A DNA stretch of 39,984 bases from Pseudomonas sp. GM80. Its GTDB lineage: Bacteria > Pseudomonadota > Gammaproteobacteria > Pseudomonadales > Pseudomonadaceae. The notes under the pieces are model-generated. The model searched no databases. It had not been told where the DNA came from and saw only the letters and a list, made by a program, of their open reading frames with translations. Shown here one piece after another: positions 37,053-39,984 of this stretch. Both the position numbers and the translations under genes were made by a program. Numbering within the stretch: position 1 is the stretch's first letter; each line of letters starts with the position of its first letter. The stretch is taken from the NCBI RefSeq assembly GCF_000282515.1, contig NZ_AKJD01000040.1, positions 1-39,984 of the forward strand. The letters are read 5' to 3'.

Positions 37053-38251
37053 CGCAACAACTCCAGCGCCTGATCCAGCGCTTCAAAGAACCGTTCCAGA
37101 TCCTCGGAATCGTTGTACAACGCCAGCGACACGCGAATCGCCCCGGCCAGCTCGAAGCTTTTCAGCAACGGCATCGCGCAATGATGCCCGGCGCGCACGG
37201 CAATGCCTTGTTCGGTCAGCAGGTGCGCCAGATCAGCGTTGTGCACGCCTTCGACGATGAAACTGGCCAGCGCCAGTTGCGGCTTGCCGAGCAGGCGAAT
37301 GCCGTTGCGAGCGGCGAGGCCACGCAGCAGATAGTCATGAAGCGCGGCTTCATGGGCCGACACTGCGTCCTGATCGAGCCCGGCCAGATAATCGAGCGTC
37401 GCGCCGAGGCCGATCACACTGGCAATCGGCGGCGTGCCCGCTTCAAAACCCAATGGCGCCGGGCGGAAACGAGCGTCGTGGTAGTTGGCTTCCAGCACCA
37501 TTTCGCCGCCAAACTGCCAAGGCTTCAATTGCTCAAGCGCAGCATTACGTCCGAACAACACACCAAGGCCATCCGGCCCATACAGCTTGTGGCTGGAAAA
37601 CACATAGAAATCGCAACCCAGCGCCTGCACATCGTGCCGACCGTGAACCACACCTTGCGCGCCATCGACCACGGTCAACGCGTTTTGCGCCTTGGCCATG
37701 CCCAGCAGCGCTGGCAATGGCTGCCATGCGCCGAGCACGTTGGACAACTGACTGACCGCCAGCAATCGCGTGCGCGGGCCAATCAAATGCACAGCGGCAG
37801 CGAGGTCGATCAAGCCGTCAGCATCCAGCGGCAAAATCACCAGTTTCAGGTTGCGCCGTTGTGCCAGTTGCTGCCACGGCAGCAGGTTGGCGTGATGCTC
37901 CAGGGCGCTGATGACAATTTCATCGCCCGGGTGGAAAAGATGTTCCAGGCCATAAGCCAGGAGGTTCAGCGCACTGGTGGCGCCGTGGGTGAAGATGATT
38001 TGTCCGTTGTCACCGGCATTCAGCCACTGGGCGACCTTCAGCCGACTGTCCTCGAACGCCTGCGTGGCGTGGGCGCCGGGCAGGTGTTGCGCACGATGCA
38101 CATTGGCTGCGCCATTGGCGTAGTAATGCGTCAGCGCGTCGAGCAGGGCTAGGGGTTTTTGCGTGGTGGCGGCGTTGTCCAGATAGGTCTGGTCTTGCCG
38201 TTGCAGCGCGGCGATGGCCGGGAAATCGGCACGCCAGGGGGAGGGAATCAT
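37049..38251 (-). CDS. csdA: Cysteine desulfurase CsdA
   Basis: A 400-residue PLP enzyme (class V aminotransferase fold) that converts cysteine to alanine and delivers sulfur as a persulfide. PLP Lys222 is in SSHKLYGPDG and catalytic Cys358 in RAGHHCAMPLL, a short-loop group II (SufS/CsdA) type. ATG 38251 is chosen; GTG 38254 is equally possible. It is overlapped by csdE downstream and faces tcdA beyond. By place it matches PA3667 of P. aeruginosa. Confidence 0.93.
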   Translation of the reverse strand: MIPSPWRADFPAIAALQRQDQTYLDNAATTQKPLALLDALTHYYANGAANVHRAQHLPGAHATQAFEDSRLKVAQWLNAGDNGQIIFTHGATSALNLLAYGLEHLFHPGDEIVISALEHHANLLPWQQLAQRRNLKLVILPLDADGLIDLAAAVHLIGPRTRLLAVSQLSNVLGAWQPLPALLGMAKAQNALTVVDGAQGVVHGRHDVQALGCDFYVFSSHKLYGPDGLGVLFGRNAALEQLKPWQFGGEMVLEANYHDARFRPAPLGFEAGTPPIASVIGLGATLDYLAGLDQDAVSAHEAALHDYLLRGLAARNGIRLLGKPQLALASFIVEGVHNADLAHLLTEQGIAVRAGHHCAMPLLKSFELAGAIRVSLALYNDSEDLERFFEALDQALELLR

Positions 38252-38296
38252 CACAGTTTTTAGCCCTGGTGAAGAGGGGCGGGATGTACGCCAGAC

Positions 38297-38371
38297 CCTG
38301 TAGGAGTGAGCCTGCTCGCGATGGCGTCTGTGAGGGCGCTAAAAGCATCGCGAGCAGGCTCACTCCTACAA
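38297..38371. repeat. REP doublet, family C
   Basis: TGTAGGAGTGAGCCTGCTCG and its inverted copy face outward around about 20 bases. It lies between dapD and csdA on the minus strand. Confidence 0.87.
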
Positions 38372-38386
38372 TGGATCGTCTAACGT

Positions 38387-39421
38387 TTAGTTGTGAGCGT
38401 GCAGCGCTTCGTTCAGTTCGATCGCCGATTTGTGGGTTTTGCATTCCACAGCGCCGGTTTCCGAATTGCGACGGAACAGCAAGTCAGTCTGACCGGCCAG
38501 CTCACGCGCCTTCACGACTTTAACCAGATTGTTGTTTTCGTCGAGCAGCGCCACCTTGGTGCCGGCGGTCACGTACAGGCCCGACTCCACAGTGTTGCGG
38601 TCGCCCAACGGAATACCGATACCGGCGTTGGCGCCGATCAGGCAGCCTTCGCCGACCTTGATGACGATGTTGCCGCCGCCCGACAAGGTGCCCATGGTCG
38701 AGCAACCGCCGCCCAGATCGGAACCCTTGCCGACGAATACGCCAGCGGAAACGCGGCCTTCGATCATGCCCGGGCCTTCGGTGCCGGCGTTGAAGTTGAT
38801 GAAACCTTCGTGCATCACGGTGGTGCCTTCACCGACGTAAGCGCCCAGACGCAGACGCGCCGCGTCAGCGATACGCACGCCGGCCGGAACCACGTAGTCG
38901 GTCATTTTCGGGAACTTGTCCACCGAGAATACTTCCAGCAGGTCGCCACGCAGACGGGCTTCCAGTTGCAGTTCGGCCAGTTCGCTCAGGTCGATGGCGC
39001 CCTGGCTGGTCCAGGCAACGTTCGGCAGCAGCGGGAAGATCCCGGCCAGGCTCACGCCGTGCGGCTTGACCAGACGGTGCGACAGCAGGTGCAGCTTGAG
39101 GTAAGCCTCAGGCGTCGAGGTCAGCTGTGCATCTTCGGCCAACAGGGTGGCGACCAGCGGCTTGTGGCTCTCGGCCAGACGGGTCAGCAGCTTGCCTTGT
39201 ACGGCGTCGATGCCTTTCACGGCTTCAGCCAGTTGCGCCGCCTGAGCGGTGGTGAAGGTGATGGCCTGGTTGCCTTCGGTGTAACCGAGGATCGGCGCAA
39301 CAGCGGCGACCAGTTCGGCCGATGGGTTGAGCAGTGGCTGTGCGTAGAACACTTCCAGCCACGCGCCTTGACGGTTCTGAGTGCCGACACCAAAGGCGAT
39401 GCTGAACAGGGAATTGGACAT
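38387..39421 (-). CDS. dapD: Tetrahydrodipicolinate N-succinyltransferase
   Basis: DapD adds succinate from succinyl-CoA to tetrahydrodipicolinate in the succinylase branch of DAP/lysine synthesis. The 344-residue protein has a large N-terminal region and a left-handed beta-helix of hexapeptide repeats at about residues 185-290 (GAYVGEGTTV, GVFVGKGSDLGGG, EGCLIGANAGIGI). This is the longer Pseudomonas/actinobacterial-type DapD rather than the 274-residue E. coli form. It begins 33 bases after the ArsC-family gene stop and is probably cotranscribed with it. The downstream-acting DapE is encoded 6 kb away. Confidence 0.95.
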   Translation of the reverse strand: MSNSLFSIAFGVGTQNRQGAWLEVFYAQPLLNPSAELVAAVAPILGYTEGNQAITFTTAQAAQLAEAVKGIDAVQGKLLTRLAESHKPLVATLLAEDAQLTSTPEAYLKLHLLSHRLVKPHGVSLAGIFPLLPNVAWTSQGAIDLSELAELQLEARLRGDLLEVFSVDKFPKMTDYVVPAGVRIADAARLRLGAYVGEGTTVMHEGFINFNAGTEGPGMIEGRVSAGVFVGKGSDLGGGCSTMGTLSGGGNIVIKVGEGCLIGANAGIGIPLGDRNTVESGLYVTAGTKVALLDENNNLVKVVKARELAGQTDLLFRRNSETGAVECKTHKSAIELNEALHAHN

Positions 39422-39454
39422 GTAAATACACCTCTACAAAGAGTGACGGGCTGC

Positions 39455-39817
39455 TTACTTCAGAGCGGCCGCGTAGATATCTGGCTTGAAGCCAATCAGG
39501 GTTCGGTCACCGAGATCGAGCACCGGGCGCTTGATCATCGAGGGTTGAGCGAGCATCAGCTCGATGGCTTTCGACTGGTCGAGATCGGCTTTGCGTTCGT
39601 CGTCGAGTTTGCGAAAGGTCGTGCCTGCGCGGTTCAACACCGTTTGCCAGCCGTGTTCGTCACACCATTGGCTCAGGTGCTCACGGTCGATACCGGCGGT
39701 CTTGTAGTCGTGAAAGTCGTAGCTGACAGCGTGTTCATCAAGCCAGGTGCGCGCCTTTTTCATGGTGTCGCAGGCTTTGATGCCGAAAAGGTGCAACGTT
39801 TTACTTGAAACGGTCAA
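39455..39817 (-). CDS. ArsC/Spx-family reductase-like protein
   Basis: A 120-residue thioredoxin-fold protein of the ArsC/Spx/YffB family. Cys16 in FGIKACDTMKKA is the usual active-site Cys. The family motif RPVLDLGDRTLIGFKPD is near the C-terminus. There is a single Cys at the active position, as in YffB, which does not behave as a true arsenate reductase. It begins at a TTG (39817) with AAGGGG about 10 bases upstream. It is probably cotranscribed with dapD. In E. coli yffB is beside dapE, so a link to DAP genes recurs. True substrate unknown. Confidence 0.85.
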   Translation of the reverse strand: MTVSSKTLHLFGIKACDTMKKARTWLDEHAVSYDFHDYKTAGIDREHLSQWCDEHGWQTVLNRAGTTFRKLDDERKADLDQSKAIELMLAQPSMIKRPVLDLGDRTLIGFKPDIYAAALK

Positions 39818-39892
39818 GGAATTGCCCCCTTTACAGGTGCTGGAGAAAAATGGTGACGGATTATGCCATGACCCTTCGGCGAATACGCAAAA

Positions 39893-39984
39893 CCCTGTAG
39901 GAGCTGTCGAGTGAAACGAGGCTGCGATCTTTTGATTGTGTCTTTAAAGATCAAAAGATCGCAGCGTGCCGCAGCTCCTACAGG
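39893..39984. repeat. REP doublet, mixed family A variant
   Basis: CTGTAGGAGCTG at the left continues into TCGAGTGAAACGA instead of the usual GCCGAAGGC core, then GCTGCGATCTTTTGAT. The right arm is GATCGCAGCGTGCCGCAGCT then CCTACAGG. The doublet is therefore asymmetric. It runs to the window end. Confidence 0.8.

Noticed and set aside
38393..39808. 471-residue open frame spanning dapD and the ArsC gene antisense
   Set aside because: It crosses two well-supported minus-strand genes and has no recognisable domain.

Overview
The window is a gene-dense, high-GC stretch of a Pseudomonas chromosome, most likely from the P. fluorescens complex. The evidence is the gene content and order (prfB-lysS, lptF, ppc, adk-tsaB, rsmJ-mexL-mexJK, plsB, rlmA-dapE-ndvB, csdAE, dapD) and the many short palindromic REP sequences of several families between genes. 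I see no tRNA, rRNA, CRISPR array, prophage, insertion sequence or transposase. It is core chromosome with light accessory decoration.

Layout. 1-3720: prfB, read through a programmed +1 frameshift, then lysS and a TetR regulator. 3878-7137: a lipoprotein, a DUF1704 putative metallopeptidase, a lipid-anchored alpha/beta hydrolase and a small membrane protein. 7276-9236 (minus strand): the envelope-stress lipoprotein pair DUF4398-lptF behind an AlgU-like promoter, and a small unknown gene. 9450-13799: ppc, adk and tsaB. 14192-16906: four closely packed plus-strand genes (unknown, DUF72, PEP-mutase-like, extensin/M15-like). 16910-17530: a minus-strand protein with an internal 48-residue duplication. 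17623-23458: rsmJ, then a divergent TetR repressor and an RND efflux pair matching mexL-mexJK. 23459-25186: a repeat-rich non-coding stretch and a Fic protein. 25294-29739 (minus): DUF4197, two YbaY-like proteins and plsB. 29978-35487: a cold-shock protein, then hypothetical-rlmA-dapE-ndvB on the minus strand. 35720-39817: tcdA facing csdE-csdA, then dapD and an ArsC-family gene.

Themes. Translation and RNA modification recur (prfB, lysS, tsaB for t6A, tcdA for cyclic t6A, rsmJ, rlmA). So do the envelope and periplasm (lptF, plsB, ndvB, MexJK, several lipoproteins) and lysine/diaminopimelate synthesis (dapD, dapE). csdA-csdE form a sulfur-transfer pair, and their usual partner tcdA lies opposite them.

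I found no clear new multi-gene system. The items most worth a second look are: a tandem YbaY-domain protein without a signal peptide beside a lipoprotein YbaY paralogue; the 48-residue duplicated protein; a class II Fic protein in the repeat-rich gap; the DUF1704 HExxxH protein; the AlgU-like promoter; the palindrome over the mexJ -10 box; and the REP doublets with two opposite arm arrangements. PAO1 gene numbers and family facts are from memory; motif positions were read from the sequence.
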